Shown in pieces: positions 27,047-38,429 of a stretch of 64,000 nucleotides of DNA. Each line of letters starts with the position of its first letter. Positions within the stretch are counted from its first letter, which is position 1. The stretch is taken from NCBI RefSeq assembly GCF_008831285.2, contig NC_045140.1, positions 26,740,131 through 26,804,130 on the forward strand, written 5' to 3'. The notes below the pieces were generated by a model. The model searched no databases. It was given only the letters and a program-made list of their open reading frames with translations, and had not been told where the DNA came from. The translations under genes and the position numbers were made by a program. This stretch comes from Nymphaea colorata. Taxonomy: Eukaryota; Streptophyta; Magnoliopsida; Nymphaeales; Nymphaeaceae.

Positions 27047-27271
27047 TGTAATTTTTCAAATGTTTAGTCTCATATTTAAGATTGTAAGGAATCTTTAAGG
27101 GTTTATAAAAGGCGTCATGGTTCTTAGCTTTTTCGATGTTAGAGCTGAAACTGTTAGGAGGCAGGTTGGGATTCGCCGAACCAAGGGCCCGAGCTCATGA
27201 ATAGGTTGGGTTGTTATAGTGGTATCAGAACAGTTTCAACACTCTGACTAAAGGTCCCACACGCGCGCCCA
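27047..27271 (+). mobile_element. Solitary, diverged TRIM LTR with primer-binding site
   Basis: Aligns along its length with the LTR, PBS and leader of the TRIM in the 34.6-39.9 kb array. Shared blocks include GGGTTTATAAAAGGC (TATA region), CGAACCAAGGGCCCGAG, GGGTTGTTATA, then TGGTATCAGAACAGTTTCAA (PBS) and GGTCCCACACGCGCG. Similarity stops near 27271 with no PPT or second LTR, so the 3' half is missing. It shows that the element family exists outside the array and is older than it. Confidence 0.8.
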
Positions 27272-28016
27272 ACAAAATCTTCTTACCACAAGAGATAAAC
27301 CAACACCTAATAGACATCTCAATCTATTGACATATTAAAATTGGGATTTAATTTTGTATCTTTCTACTTCCGAATTCAAGAATTGATAACTCCATGCCCA
27401 CATGACCAATACCTGATCATACATTCCCTCTCATATCCAATTGTTTGAGTTTTGGCAAGTATGATAGTATGACATTAATTTAATGAAAACACTATTTCCA
27501 TATGTTTGTCTATCAAATATTACACATGTTAATGTATGTGAAGTACATTTTTTTAATAGAAAACAACTTTCACATCATATAATTGTAATCAAATGTAAGT
27601 AACTTAAGATTTTGAACAGTTCACGCTGTGCCACCATTCAGAACCAGAAATTTCATAATTTAATATCCAGTAACAGCTCTGCTCCTTATCTAAACTCCAA
27701 TATCGTTACCATGATCAAATTAAGGAAGAGTTGTTGTTACTGCCTGTAAATTGGTGGTTCTGATTTTACTTCTTCCTCTTCACCAAGGCTTTACACCCTT
27801 CCGCAAACCGGAGCAGCTCCGCTGCTACAAATCAATACAAACTGTACTTATCAATTATTTGAAAAGTTATGTGTGTGTACATGGAAGCGTTCATCTGGCA
27901 CTACCATCGATCAAGACCTACATTTTGATCGTCTTCCCTTACCAGATCTTCCTACTACTAGTTCATTACCCACACAAATCCTTCCTTCTAATTCGCTTCC
28001 GGATGCAGCGCGGTTC
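27272..28016. other. Intergenic, includes 3' flank of the protease gene
   Basis: AT-rich. Nothing recognised. Confidence 0.4.
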
Positions 28017-30947
28017 TTAGCTGCACCCGCCATTAGCGAAGCCGATCCTGGAGTTAGAGACGTCATAGACAACCGTCGTCTTCTGCTGCTGGCGGTTGCC
28101 GATAATCGCCACCCCTTCGCTCATGGAGGTTCCGGCGAAGGCCAAGCACGACTGGCCGTCCCCCACGTCCATCAGCACGTTCCACGCCTCCAGCTTCAGC
28201 TCCGAACCGCCCTCGAAGTGCATCACCACCTCCGGCACCGCCACGTCCTTGGCCTTGGCCTGCAGGCATGTGTCCAGCAAAGAGAAAGCTTGGGCCTTCG
28301 GGTAGCCGGCGGTCTGCTTCACAAACGCATCTCTCAGCGCCGCATACACGGTGTCCGGCAAGCGCGTGATGACGGTACCCGAATCGATCAGCGTAGGCTG
28401 GCGCGTATACTCCGCCGTAGATACCGGCAGCGACTCCCCGGCGACGCTTATACCGGTCAGTTGTAGGAAATACAGAGACTGATCTCTGGAGCTGGAGCGC
28501 ATGGGAGTGAATTGATACGCAGACTGGTCATCCACACCCGCACCGAAGGAGAGCGTGCCGGTAGAGGAAGGCGTAGGAAGGCAGTACGAGAACACGTTGC
28601 CGTATTTTGAGCCGAGCTGCGCAAACAGTGAGTACTTGTCGCGGCTGAGGCCGATAATTCCGGCAGTCTGCCCGAAGAGGCCCTGATTCAGCTGGCCGCA
28701 GCCGTATAAGAAGCCGGGCAGCGACTCAGAACCGACGGAGAGCGTATCTCTACTGACGAAGCCGATGGAAAGCGACCGGTCGCCGTAGCTGGCCTCGTAT
28801 TCGCACTTGTTTTGGGAGGAGCAGCCGGAAGGGTTGAGCGTAGCTTCTTGGAGGCCGGTGCACGCGTCGTCACCGCAAGATACGGATGCGTAGGTAGAGG
28901 AAGAGGAGGGGTCGTAGACGGGACCCGCTTGAGCGTGACAGTACTGTGTGCAAGGCTGGCACTGGAGCCACGTGAAGGTGCTGCCGGTGTCGGCGATCAT
29001 GACGTAGTCCTTCGCAGGGGTGCCCAGGCCGACGCCCACCACGAAGTTGCCGGTGCCCACCTTGCCGCCGGACTCGACCGGCACGCCGAAGGCGTCCGGC
29101 TGGGGGAAGCTGCGCGTCCCGCTCAGTCTGGAGAGGAGGTACCGGACACGGGCTTCGTCCTGCCTGACGGTGTCCTCGAACCTCACCGGCGGGTAGTTCA
29201 CCGGCGAACATGGCCCGTTCACGTGGTGCAGAGGGAGGCGGATGCCGGTGCCGTTGGAGGAACGTCCGCGGCCTGCAAAATGAAAATTTTCACGGTCCTA
29301 CTCGTCTGTAACTAGCCAGAAGGGAGAAAAGCGTAGGAATCCAACTGTATAGTGAAAGAATAAGATTTCTCCTTTTTCTTTTCAAGGGAAGCCTCTCGGT
29401 CGCCGGTTAAATTTTAGCTCATCTTCTAACATCAAACCTATCAATTCTAATCTCCTTCGTCCTTCTCGTCATCCACCGTTAGATTAAGGCTGATTTCACC
29501 GTATTGTAAGAATTATTTGATTGAGAACAAAGATATTGTCAATTCTAATCTCTTTTGTCCTTATCGGTATCCACTGCTAGATTAACGCTGATTTCACTTT
29601 ATTGGAAGAATTATTTGATTGAGAATAGAAAGATAAAAAGATCATTCAGAGAAAATGATTTACGAAGAAAAGTTTTTTTTACCCGGAGAAACAATTTAAC
29701 TGCGCCGACGGCACCACTTTGAATGAAGAGAGAGAAAGAGGAAGGATGGGTAACATGCAAACTGAAAAGTTTGGAGGGTGACACCCTTTTCTTTCTAACT
29801 CAATTTTGTAAAAACTAATATGAGAATTGACACCCAAATATTGCAAAAACAGTACCACCCAAACACCCCTTATTTTCCTTTCACTCCTTAAGCAAGCAAA
29901 GTCACTAATATGAGAATAAGTACAAGAAGGAATGTCTTAATATGATAACAATAGTAGTAAATAAAAAAAGAATAACATAATAACATCCAGAAAAAGTAAT
30001 CATAGACCCATAAAAATAATTGAGCTTGGACTTGGACTTGACCTCTACCATACAAATATGATATATAGAGTTTTGTATCTCTTCACGGATATAACTAAGA
30101 ATGAAAAAGATGAAATCGTTCGGTCGGTGTGTCCTTCCAAACCCCTGTTGGTAGAAAAGGCCAATAATAATGGAGAGAAATAAGGAAAATAAGAACCAAT
30201 CTGCACCTTTAATCTTATACTATATCAATATTCCTCGGTGCCAATCAGGATAAGACTCCAAAACTTAGAAGAGAAAGAAAAAAATGAACACTTGATCCAT
30301 GTATTAAGGGGTTGGGCTAAAGTAGGTGGATATATAAAAGAAAACTACCAAACAAAAAGAAATAAATGAAAACCATTCAATAAAGAAGGCTTTTGAGAAG
30401 GGCGGGAATATGACAATATGTGGTGGGAGAAAGGCACAGCACATGCCAACAATTAGTGCTGTGGTTGCAGAAACCCTGTGAACAATGGCAAGAGCTAGCT
30501 AAAAAGTAGTACGATCTCCCTCTCCTTCCCTTTCTCTGTCTCTCTTTCTCTCTCTCTCAACCCCACCAGCCATTGGATTGAGAGAGAAAAGGCCATGGAT
30601 GGTTCAAGCTGGTGCAGTGCCAGTGACGCCCATGATAGAAAGAAAGAACAGTGGATGCGTCTTCACAAGAGAGACAGGAGATGGGGGCTCGCAGTAGACA
30701 GCAACTAACTGTCAAAGATTGCCTCAGAAAACAAAAACAGGAGGATGGAATTCGGTGGGTCACCTTAGGTGCTTGAAAATTGTATAATCGATCATAAATC
30801 TATAGTTAATTTACTGAATCACGCATTCTATAACAAAAGGGACAGTACCCTTCAGAGAGGACTTTGTTCTTCTCCTCCAAACTTGAACCTGAGTTCATTC
30901 GAAAAGGACCATACATGATCTCAATTGCATAAAACGCACACAGGGGA

Positions 30948-30987
<40 letters not shown>

Positions 30988-31089
30988 GTCACCTTGGGCA
31001 GCAGACAAGCAGAGATCCTTGGGGTAATCTCTGAGAGGGGAGGCTGTTGTGAGCAGAAGAAAGAAGACAGACAAGAAGGTGAAACCCAT
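28017..31089 (-). CDS. Secreted nepenthesin-type (A1B) aspartyl protease
   Basis: Two exons, 31089-30993 and 29272-28017, joined by a 1.7-kb intron (GTGACT...TTTTGCAG). The split Gly codon keeps the frame and gives 450 residues. Exon 1 encodes a signal peptide (MGFTFLSVFFLLLTTAS). Exon 2 carries the usual prosegment start (LPLHHVNGPCSPV), catalytic D127 in DTGST and catalytic D329 in DSGT. The cysteine-rich plant insert (CQPCTQYC...CGDDAC...C...CEYEASYGD) and the C-terminal AIIGNRQQQKTTVVYDV block are present. This matches the plant aspartyl protease family that includes At5g10770-like proteins, which act in the apoplast or vacuole. The first motif is DTGST where DTGSD is common. Exon 2 is GC-rich compared with its surroundings. 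The assignment of exon 1 is by phase and signal peptide; an extra small exon is not excluded. Confidence 0.9.
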
Positions 31090-31137
31090 TGTGGAGCCTC
31101 CACAGAGATTCAGTCTCTGAGTCTCAGTTGTTTCCTG

Positions 31138-31145
31138 TATATATA
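31138..31145 (-). promoter_or_regulatory. TATA box of the aspartyl protease gene
   Basis: On the minus strand the sequence reads GGCTATATATACA, about 50 bp upstream of the ATG at 31089. That implies a short leader of about 20 nt. Confidence 0.6.
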
Positions 31146-31149
31146 GCCA

Positions 31150-34078
31150 AGTATGGAGAAAGCCGCTGTCCCGAAAGGGGGAGAGAGAGTGTGTGAGTGA
31201 ATTTGCAGAACAGTGGTTAGATGGAGGACTGCTGATGTATTAAGTAAATTATTGAAAGGCAGAGAGGGGCCGTTATTATCACCTCCTTGGTGGGTGACAA
31301 CGATGGGATAATTAAATCAGAGGAAAAGAGAAAAAAATTCTCCAGAATTCACGGCCACGGTCACTAGTCTCGGGCAAATTTTACGGCAGTACATCAGGCG
31401 AGGAACAGTCAAGAAATGCTCCTCCTGTTCTCTTACAAGCGGTCGCGTCACTCGCGTGACTTCTCCAAGTAAAAAGTTTCCATTTTATGCACGCATTATT
31501 CGCATGGTCCACCCTTAATTATGGATGCGTCACCTGTCTGGTTAATTACCACCAATTCGTTGCAATTACTGTGCAGTGAATTGGACAAACTTTATAAAGT
31601 TACATTCGAAAGATTCAATTCTGTAGGTCTTTTTCTTTTTAATTCAATCCTTTCAGATGTGATCTCTAGTACGGATGAATTTACTCTCAGGCGGCCGGGT
31701 TCATAACTAAAACTTTTTGCAAAGGTTAAAAGTTCAACGATTTTGGATTCCTGAAAATTCGTAAGTTGATCTGCAATCTTACCCAATATACATATCATTA
31801 TTAATAATCTGGAGAGAGATTAACGGTTTGTGGTAGTTTCTCTAGTGCACCACCATCCTACGATTCTTCAAAGATCGCAAAAAATTCTGCTTGTAATCGA
31901 TCGACAACAAAGCTCATCCGTTTCGCGAGATTCATGTCGTTTCTGACGGTTCCACAGATTTCCGGACATGCCTTTTGAAGATGAACCTAACTAGCCGACT
32001 AGCCAGGCTGATTTCCGGCATGCCCGCTAATTTTAAACGGCCGGGCCTGCATGCCTTCACGGCCGGCCAAGACAAATTATATACCAAGTTGCAAAGTTAT
32101 TCACGTTCATGAGATTTTGAAAATTTAGCTTTGGAGATGTAAGATTTTTTTAGTTCTAACAAAACTCTGAAATCCTTCGTTCGAACACTCATGGATCACA
32201 TTATCAATTTGTAATTGAATATTGGGAAAAACCAAGTTGATCTGACTCCAGTCAATGCATTAAAAATCTTATAAAGATCCATACTTTTCAAATCTACAGT
32301 TTACCAGAACCATGAATTTAAAGCAGGCATCATGCAAAACCAAACCCTCAGATCTAATCTAGAATAGTCGAATGCAGCAAAACATCAGATAAATAGTAGG
32401 AACTGGACTGCGGAATTCATCTTCACCCTCGCAGCATGAATCTGATTTGGTAGCGAGTAAATCTGCAAAGTAAGGATCAAATTTGCCTGCTGGTAACTGC
32501 GAGCAACAGGAGGCAGTCAATTTCACAGCCTTAAATGCCACTCTGTGGTCTGTAAAACTCTCACCACCAAGGTATTAACACCGCAAGCTACATCTCAACT
32601 ACTTCGAGGAAATGGGCATGCAGACTATGGTATCATTCATAACCCCATTGCCATCTATTTTTTGTGACCTTCCCATTCATGGCCTCACAGAAAATGTCGG
32701 ATAGTTTATTTTCACACGAGATTTTCGAAAATGTAGTTATATTTACAAGAAAGAACAAGCAAAACGAAAATATCGAGAAAAATCTTGCCGATATTTTGAA
32801 TATCTCATCATTTCTTTCAATTACTATTCTTTTATGATTTTTCAATTTGTATTAGTTTCTCATTTCTTTTCCTTTTTTTCTACTTGTTAGTATTTTTATG
32901 TTGTCAAGATTTTTCTTGAAATTTTTCTTCAATAAGTCTACTTCGCCAAAAATTACGGAAGAAAAACCTTGTTGATATTTTTCCAAGAACAATATTTGTG
33001 ACAATGGACTTTTATCTTAGGAATGAACGGTCGCCATTTAGAGCAATGAAGCTGCAAGTTGTAGGTGGGGTACAGAAATTGATTTTAGTTCTATTAAGAT
33101 ATGCTCTCCTTATCATGCAGTTGCTGCCAAAGCTAAGAGATTCAGAAACGCAAGCAACAACTTATTCCAGTCGGCGGTGCATGAATCATGATCTGTTCAG
33201 TAAAAACTATGCGCATTTTCTCAGGAGGGGAAAGGTCCCTATAGTTTTGTAGCAAATGATCCTTATTATGAAACCAATGCTGATTACTAGAACATAAGAA
33301 GAAGAAGGTAAAAAAAAAAAAAAAAACTAGTTGCCCAAAAGGATTTTTATGAAAAAAGAGAAAATTTGTTTTACTCAATCAGCAACACAACGTTAGCATG
33401 AACACTGTCAGTTTATATAAAACCCTAAGCTACGGATATAATACATTAATCAGTCCAGAGATTTAGACTCCCCAACTTCTTTTTTCATGTCATTAGTAGA
33501 CAGCAGCGCTATGATCCAATTCGGCCAATTTGTCCTACTCCATTGATTTTTCTGTAACATATTTTTCAATTTTCCTTATTTTATGAAAGCGGAATCTATT
33601 AATTAAAAGCTAATTTTGAGAATTTAGAGCTTTGGAACATATTCATGAAATACTCACATGATGTTCTTAACTCTGTCTGCTGATACTGTTGTTTGAAGGT
33701 GATGGTGGTGATATTTTATAAAGCCCACACGCCAGTCTTTCTGTAAACATGGGGCAAAGGAGTAAGACACGATAAATATTGTCAAGAAGGTGGTTAAAAC
33801 CAGAAGACCCATCTGCAATCGCCATTAATTACAAGTAGTTGAAAGCTTGAGAATGACATAAAACAAGAAGGAAAACCCACTGATTCTCTTTCTTCCATGA
33901 TCACAATTGGTGTGGCCTAAACTTTGAAAAGGAATCACCTTTTGGCCTACACCTTCAACAATTAGTCCACATCCTCTTCCACAATTCATCGCCGCCATAT
34001 TCAATTATTGAGGACAACTTGCACTTGCTCCGTTCGCCCAATGACGAAGCAGATCCATGAAAGAGGGACTTCTTTTGG

Positions 34079-34110
<32 letters not shown>

Positions 34111-34467
34111 GCTCTCTCTCTATCTATATATATATATATATGCTAGTGGGTATTGGACTGGGTGCTATTCTCTTGTTAGCTTTCAGGGTATTAAAGTTAA
34201 GATTCCTGTGGTTTTCAGGGTTTGACTCTGCCCCAATCTGCCCAAGTTTCATATTTAGAAACAAAATTTTACAGTTCCTTGCAGATATGGTCTACCTATT
34301 TGGTTTGATAAGATTCAAATCCTGAACTACCACAAACATATATATATATACACCAAGAATGATGGCTTGCAATAACCAAATATCTGATTTTATCAAACAA
34401 ACTATAGGAATCTGCATCTACAATACTACAATGTGGATTCTGGCCAGAAAACCTTTCACATTAATCC
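31150..34467. other. Intergenic, no gene found
   Basis: Short ORFs without recognisable motifs. Contains a CT/TA microsatellite and poly-A runs. Confidence 0.45.
34082..34140. repeat. Compound (CT)n-(TA)n microsatellite
   Basis: CT dinucleotides with a single GC interruption, running into TATA repeats. Confidence 0.9.
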
Positions 34468-34470
34468 TAA

Positions 34471-34755
34471 GGGGGCATTTAATTACTCTGTGTCTTGAAC
34501 TTGAGGGTATAATGATGAGGACCACCTTAAATCTGTAGTTCTCAAACCGTTGATTTGAGAACTGTAGTTTTAAGATCGTCGTTAGTGAATCCATCAATCT
34601 CAACTAAGAGAAGAGAAGAGTTTAACTTGTCTTGAAACTTCAAGATACAAAGTTTACATTTATATTTGTATCTACCAAGGAAAGGATCTATTAGAACTCA
34701 AAGGGTTTGAAATTCTAGAATCTGAGATTCTACAATCTCATACCACAATGCGCCC
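34471..34755. mobile_element. Tourist-like MITE (285 bp) whose right part lies in the tandem array
   Basis: Terminal inverted repeats start GGGGGCATTT on the left and GGGCGCATTG on the right (reverse complement). Each end is flanked by TAA (34468-34470 and 34756-34758), the target duplication expected of PIF/Harbinger-type elements. An internal hairpin GTTCTCAAA...TTTGAGAAC lies near 34537-34565. It has no coding capacity. The first copy of the 958-bp repeat starts inside it at 34598, so only the right 158 bp recur in later units. Confidence 0.7.
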
Positions 34756-35168
34756 TAAGTCATATTCAATGCGACGAGATCGGGTAATCTCAGGAGACAC
34801 GCTACAGCAATGATTTGAAATTTCACAGCCTTCAGTTTAACTTAATCTACCATCCGCACAATAAGAAAACAAAGAAGTGCATCAAAAGTTTTTTGGTTTG
34901 GCATGGTGTCGACATCTGGTGGCTGGACATCAACGCATGGCAATTCCTGCTTGATTCTTTCACGAAAAAGATTGCAGATTGCATGATGGGAATCTCTCCT
35001 TTCCTTCAGTCAACACTTATCTTTATCAGAGAGCTACCATGGAGCTAGAGTGGGCATCTGCGCAACCCAGCTTGTGTAAACCTTTATAAAAGTTTTATTA
35101 TCATGTGTTGGTGTAACACCCCAGATATTTAGTCCCGTATCGAAGATTGTGAGGGATCTTCAAGGGCT

Positions 35169-35174
35169 TATAAA
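35169..35174 (+). promoter_or_regulatory. TATA box in TRIM 5' LTR
   Basis: TATAAA within GGGCTTATAAAGGG, 58 bp into the LTR. It is conserved in the diverged copy at 27.1 kb (GGGTTTATAAAAGG). It occurs in both LTRs of each unit, so ten copies in the array point the same way. Confidence 0.55.
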
Positions 35175-35302
35175 GGGAGGCTTTAATGAGATGATTGTCC
35201 TGGTTCCTAGCTTTTTTAGGATTGGAACCGAAATTGCTAGGGGGCGGGTTGGGATCCGTCGAACCAGGGGCCCGAGCCCGGGAGTGGGTCGGGTTGTTAT
35301 AA

Positions 35303-35316
35303 TGGTATCAGAGCAG
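35303..35316 (+). promoter_or_regulatory. TRIM primer-binding site (initiator Met-tRNA type)
   Basis: TGGTATCAGAGCAG lies directly after the 5' LTR. TGGTATCAGAGC is the standard plant retrotransposon PBS, complementary to the 3' end of tRNA-iMet. Repeated every 958 bp. Confidence 0.85.
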
Positions 35317-35364
35317 TTTCAACACTCGGACCTAGGGTCCCACACGCGCGGACGCGTGTGCCTT

Positions 35365-35377
35365 AAGGGGGGTGGAT
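35365..35377 (+). promoter_or_regulatory. TRIM polypurine tract
   Basis: AAGGGGGGTGGAT lies directly before the 3' LTR, the position and composition expected for the plus-strand primer in reverse transcription. Confidence 0.75.
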
Positions 35378-36069
35378 TGTAACACCCCAGATATTTAGTC
35401 CCGTATCGAAGATTGTGAGGGATCTTCAAGGGCTTATAAAGGGAGGCTTTAATGAGATGATTGTCCTGGTTCCTAGCTTTTTTAAGATTGGAACCGAAAT
35501 TGCTAGGGGGCTCCGTCGAACCAAGGGCCCGAGCCCGGGAGTGGGTCGGGTTGTTTCTCAACTAAGAGAAGAGAAGAGTTTAACTTGTCTTGAAACTTCA
35601 AGATACAAAGTTTACATTTATATTTGTATCTACCAAGGAAAGGATCTATTAGAACTCAAAGGGTTTGAAATTCTAGAATCTGAGATTCTACAATCTCATA
35701 CCACAATGCGCCCTAAGTCATATTCAATGCGACGAGATCGGGTAATCTCAGGAGACACGCTACAGCAATGATTTGAAATTTCACAGCCTTCAGTTTAACT
35801 TAATCTACCATCCGCACAATAAGAAAACAAAGAAGTGCATCAAAAGTTTTTTGGTTTGGCATGGTGTCGACATCTGGTGGCTGGACATCAACGCATGGCA
35901 ATTCCTGCTTGATTCTTTCACGAAAAAGATTGCAGATTGCATGATGGGAATCTCTCCTTTCCTTCAGTCAACACTTATCTTTATCAGAGAGCTACCATGG
36001 AGCTAGAGTGGGCATCTGCGCAACCCAGCTTGTGTAAACCTTTATAAAAGTTTTATTATCATGTGTTGG

Positions 36070-36513
36070 TGTAACACCCCAGATATTTAGTCCCGTATCG
36101 AAGATTGTGAGGGATCTTCAAGGGCTTATAAAGGGAGGCTTTAATGAGATGATTGTCCTGGTTCCTAGCTTTTTTAGGATTGGAACCGAAATTGCTAGGG
36201 GGCGGGTTGGGATCCGTCGAACCAGGGGCCCGAGCCCGGGAGTGGGTCGGGTTGTTATAATGGTATCAGAGCAGTTTCAACACTCGGACCTAGGGTCCCA
36301 CACGCGCGGACGCGTGTGCCTTAAGGGGGGTGGATTGTAACACCCCAGATATTTAGTCCCGTATCGAAGATTGTGAGGGATCTTCAAGGGCTTATAAAGG
36401 GAGGCTTTAATGAGATGATTGTCCTGGTTCCTAGCTTTTTTAAGATTGGAACCGAAATTGCTAGGGGGCTCCGTCGAACCAAGGGCCCGAGCCCGGGAGT
36501 GGGTCGGGTTGTT
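36070..36513 (+). mobile_element. TRIM retroelement, array copy 2
   Basis: Same LTR-PBS-PPT-LTR layout as copy 1 and the same defects in the 3' LTR, shifted by 958 bp. Confidence 0.85.
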
Positions 36514-37027
36514 TCTCAACTAAGAGAAGAGAAGAGTTTAACTTGTCTTGAAACTTCAAGATACAAAGTTTACATTTATATTTGTATCTACCAAGGAAAG
36601 GATCTATTAGAACTCAAAGGGTTTGAAATTCTAGAATCTGAGATTCTACAATCTCATACCACAATGCGCCCTAAGTCATATTCAATGCGACGAGATCGGG
36701 TAATCTCAGGAGACACGCTACAGCAATGATTTGAAATTTCACAGCCTTCAGTTTAACTTAATCTACCATCCGCACAATAAGAAAACAAAGAAGTGCATCA
36801 AAAGTTTTTTGGTTTGGCATGGTGTCGACATCTGGTGGCTGGACATCAACGCATGGCAATTCCTGCTTGATTCTTTCACGAAAAAGATTGCAGATTGCAT
36901 GATGGGAATCTCTCCTTTCCTTCAGTCAACACTTATCTTTATCAGAGAGCTACCATGGAGCTAGAGTGGGCATCTGCGCAACCCAGCTTGTGTAAACCTT
37001 TATAAAAGTTTTATTATCATGTGTTGG

Positions 37028-37471
37028 TGTAACACCCCAGATATTTAGTCCCGTATCGAAGATTGTGAGGGATCTTCAAGGGCTTATAAAGGGAGGCTTT
37101 AATGAGATGATTGTCCTGGTTCCTAGCTTTTTTAGGATTGGAACCGAAATTGCTAGGGGGCGGGTTGGGATCCGTCGAACCAGGGGCCCGAGCCCGGGAG
37201 TGGGTCGGGTTGTTATAATGGTATCAGAGCAGTTTCAACACTCGGACCTAGGGTCCCACACGCGCGGACGCGTGTGCCTTAAGGGGGGTGGATTGTAACA
37301 CCCCAGATATTTAGTCCCGTATCGAAGATTGTGAGGGATCTTCAAGGGCTTATAAAGGGAGGCTTTAATGAGATGATTGTCCTGGTTCCTAGCTTTTTTA
37401 AGATTGGAACCGAAATTGCTAGGGGGCTCCGTCGAACCAAGGGCCCGAGCCCGGGAGTGGGTCGGGTTGTT
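37028..37471 (+). mobile_element. TRIM retroelement, array copy 3
   Basis: Same layout and same 3' LTR differences as copy 1, shifted by 1,916 bp. Confidence 0.85.
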
Positions 37472-37985
37472 TCTCAACTAAGAGAAGAGAAGAGTTTAAC
37501 TTGTCTTGAAACTTCAAGATACAAAGTTTACATTTATATTTGTATCTACCAAGGAAAGGATCTATTAGAACTCAAAGGGTTTGAAATTCTAGAATCTGAG
37601 ATTCTACAATCTCATACCACAATGCGCCCTAAGTCATATTCAATGCGACGAGATCGGGTAATCTCAGGAGACACGCTACAGCAATGATTTGAAATTTCAC
37701 AGCCTTCAGTTTAACTTAATCTACCATCCGCACAATAAGAAAACAAAGAAGTGCATCAAAAGTTTTTTGGTTTGGCATGGTGTCGACATCTGGTGGCTGG
37801 ACATCAACGCATGGCAATTCCTGCTTGATTCTTTCACGAAAAAGATTGCAGATTGCATGATGGGAATCTCTCCTTTCCTTCAGTCAACACTTATCTTTAT
37901 CAGAGAGCTACCATGGAGCTAGAGTGGGCATCTGCGCAACCCAGCTTGTGTAAACCTTTATAAAAGTTTTATTATCATGTGTTGG

Positions 37986-38429
37986 TGTAACACCCCAGAT
38001 ATTTAGTCCCGTATCGAAGATTGTGAGGGATCTTCAAGGGCTTATAAAGGGAGGCTTTAATGAGATGATTGTCCTGGTTCCTAGCTTTTTTAGGATTGGA
38101 ACCGAAATTGCTAGGGGGCGGGTTGGGATCCGTCGAACCAGGGGCCCGAGCCCGGGAGTGGGTCGGGTTGTTATAATGGTATCAGAGCAGTTTCAACACT
38201 CGGACCTAGGGTCCCACACGCGCGGACGCGTGTGCCTTAAGGGGGGTGGATTGTAACACCCCAGATATTTAGTCCCGTATCGAAGATTGTGAGGGATCTT
38301 CAAGGGCTTATAAAGGGAGGCTTTAATGAGATGATTGTCCTGGTTCCTAGCTTTTTTAAGATTGGAACCGAAATTGCTAGGGGGCTCCGTCGAACCAAGG
38401 GCCCGAGCCCGGGAGTGGGTCGGGTTGTT
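37986..38429 (+). mobile_element. TRIM retroelement, array copy 4
   Basis: Same layout and same 3' LTR differences as copy 1, shifted by 2,874 bp. Confidence 0.85.

Larger units (their letters stand above)
35112..35555 (+). mobile_element. TRIM retroelement, array copy 1
   Basis: 5' LTR is 35112-35302 (TGTAACACC...TGTTATAA, 191 bp). The PBS is 35303-35316. A short non-coding leader contains the hairpin CACACGCG-CGGA-CGCGTGTG. The PPT is 35365-35377. The 3' LTR is 35378-35555 (178 bp). The 3' LTR differs from the 5' LTR by two substitutions and a 9-bp deletion, and lacks its last 4 bases. The leader between the LTRs is only 75 bp and has no gag-pol. This is the layout of a terminal-repeat retrotransposon in miniature, which relies on proteins from other elements. 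No 5-bp target duplication flanks it. Confidence 0.85.

Noticed and set aside
28812-29315. 167-codon plus-strand ORF opposite the protease exon
   Set aside because: Antisense shadow of GC-rich coding DNA with no recognisable domain.
35112-35302. Cassandra-type TRIM with 5S rRNA in its LTR
   Set aside because: The LTR lacks recognisable 5S internal promoter boxes.
35303-35316. tRNA gene at TGGTATCAGAGC
   Set aside because: It is only the sequence complementary to a tRNA 3' end, directly after an LTR. There is no cloverleaf around it.
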